Shown: positions 63,325-64,000 of the stretch, in pieces
Position numbering within the stretch: position 1 is the stretch's first letter
How the letters are laid out: every line of letters begins with the position of its first letter
NCBI RefSeq assembly: GCF_017329615.1
Contig: NZ_JAFMTW010000012.1
Coordinates: 30,509-94,508, forward strand
DNA length: 64,000 nucleotides
Direction of reading: 5' to 3'
Source of the DNA: Alicyclobacillus suci
Lineage (GTDB): Bacteria > Bacillota > Bacilli > Alicyclobacillales > Alicyclobacillaceae
Notes under the pieces: generated by a model
Seen by the model: the letters and a program-made list of their open reading frames with translations, nothing else
Database searches by the model: none
What the model was told of the DNA's origin: nothing
Made by a program: the position numbers and the translations under genes

Positions 63325-63999
63325 TTATGCAGTTTTCTTGTGTCGTTCGATATGGTTCACAGCTAGTGCCGATGCAAGTAACACGATCGCGTTGAGGAAC
63401 ATGTACGCCTTTACTTTTCGGATGCCTCGGACATGGACGTCGTTTGCCGTCAAATTTGTCTTAAGCCTTGCGTTGCAACGCTCTACAGCAGTTCGCTCGT
63501 TGTATAACAACTTCCAATTCTGCGTGCCTCGGTGTGGTGTGCAGTACCGCCGAATATCTTCTGTGATCCGCTTTTTGACCACCATACCGTAGTTGGATTC
63601 GGAACATGCCGCGATTCCAAGCGGACAATCCACCTTCCCAACCGCGTGCGGACAGCGAAACTTTAGTCGGTCACCGTCCGCACCCCAATACACCATGTTA
63701 TATCCCATCGTGCAACGCGGCGTCCCGTCCGATGCGATTCCTTCAGGCGGTTCTTTTTCACCGCGCTTGTTCATCGCGATAATCGCCTGTGCACCATATT
63801 GACGAACCGTTTCATAGTTTTTGACTTGATCATATCCAGCATCCATCATGACAAAGTCGATTTTCCAACCGTGCGTCGTCACGACGTGTTCCAGCAATGG
63901 CGCCGCCATCTCACCATCAAAGACGTTCGCTGGTGTGACATCCAAAGCAACTGGCAGTTCACTCGCGGTATCCACAGCCAAGTGGAATTTGTATCCGAA
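63325..63999 (-). mobile_element. DDE transposase (IS4/IS5-like), 5' part beyond the window
   Basis: The minus-strand frame is open to the window edge (225 codons seen). HLAVDTASELPVALDVTPANVFDG, in parts, DFVMMDAGYDQVKNYE with one catalytic Asp, and a C-terminal ERTAVERCNARLKTN with the catalytic Glu fit the DDE_Tnp_1 type. The N-terminal third with the first Asp lies outside. It ends near 63325; no terminal inverted repeat can be confirmed because the other end is missing. The visible frame is intact. Confidence 0.85.
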
Positions 64000-64000
64000 C

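Overview
The window (about 64 kb, moderate GC, many GTG and TTG starts behind strong Shine-Dalgarno sequences) reads as chromosome of an aerobic, endospore-forming member of the Bacillota. The order ytxC-thrS-infC-rpmI-rplT, the cotJABC spore-coat operon, a Crh-type HPr and a T-box on thrS fit Bacilli. The gene complement is compatible with Alicyclobacillus or a close relative; that genus is an inference, not something the sequence proves.

Layout. 1-7.3 kb: a partial methyltransferase, purEK, class I fructose-bisphosphate aldolase, pfkA and ppc. 7.5-11.7 kb: crh, an MsmX/UgpC-type ABC ATPase, a PucR/CdaR-type regulator and an ACT-domain malic enzyme. 11.8-13.7 kb: a sugar permease and a glycerophosphodiesterase. 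14-20.5 kb: a sulfonate cluster, with slcC-suyA-suyB-comC-fadR type genes on the minus strand and a DUF3311/sodium-solute symporter pair on the plus strand. Three GGTAWTACC-type operators link these genes. The cluster should interconvert the sulfolactate enantiomers through sulfopyruvate and cleave (R)-sulfolactate to pyruvate and sulfite. 20.6-24.7 kb: odhAB. 25-29.8 kb: a PIG-V-like mannosyltransferase and a MoxR/DUF58/DUF4129 operon. 29.8-33.2 kb: manA, a 2-hydroxyacid dehydrogenase, and an EamA transporter behind an FMN riboswitch. 33.3-38.7 kb: a six-gene minus-strand operon (VOC, three TIM-barrel isomerases/epimerases, two Gfo/Idh/MocA dehydrogenases) for an unidentified sugar or cyclitol. 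38.9-42.8 kb: cotJABC, a DUF212 protein, an MFS carrier and a TrmH-type methyltransferase. 43-48.5 kb: the translation block with its leaders, ytxC and a thioesterase. 48.6-51.5 kb: a holin-like protein, a MarR/EmrB-type efflux pair in AT-richer DNA and tRNA-Leu. 51.8-62.3 kb: a PAS histidine kinase, a LysM protein, a macrolide-type glycosyltransferase, an XRE regulator, a solitary FabF and several small proteins. 62.3-64 kb: an almost gene-free stretch and a transposase cut by the window edge.

Central metabolism is well represented: glycolysis (fba, pfkA), anaplerosis (ppc), malate oxidation and the TCA step (odhAB). Crh and the MsmX-type ATPase point to carbon catabolite control and multi-sugar uptake. 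The two accessory catabolic clusters (sulfolactate and MocA/TIM) are the most interesting parts. Several genes appear to start at non-canonical codons (AUU for infC, probably AUC for pfkA, unresolved for marR). All functions are assigned from recognised motifs and family resemblance; no database search was run.
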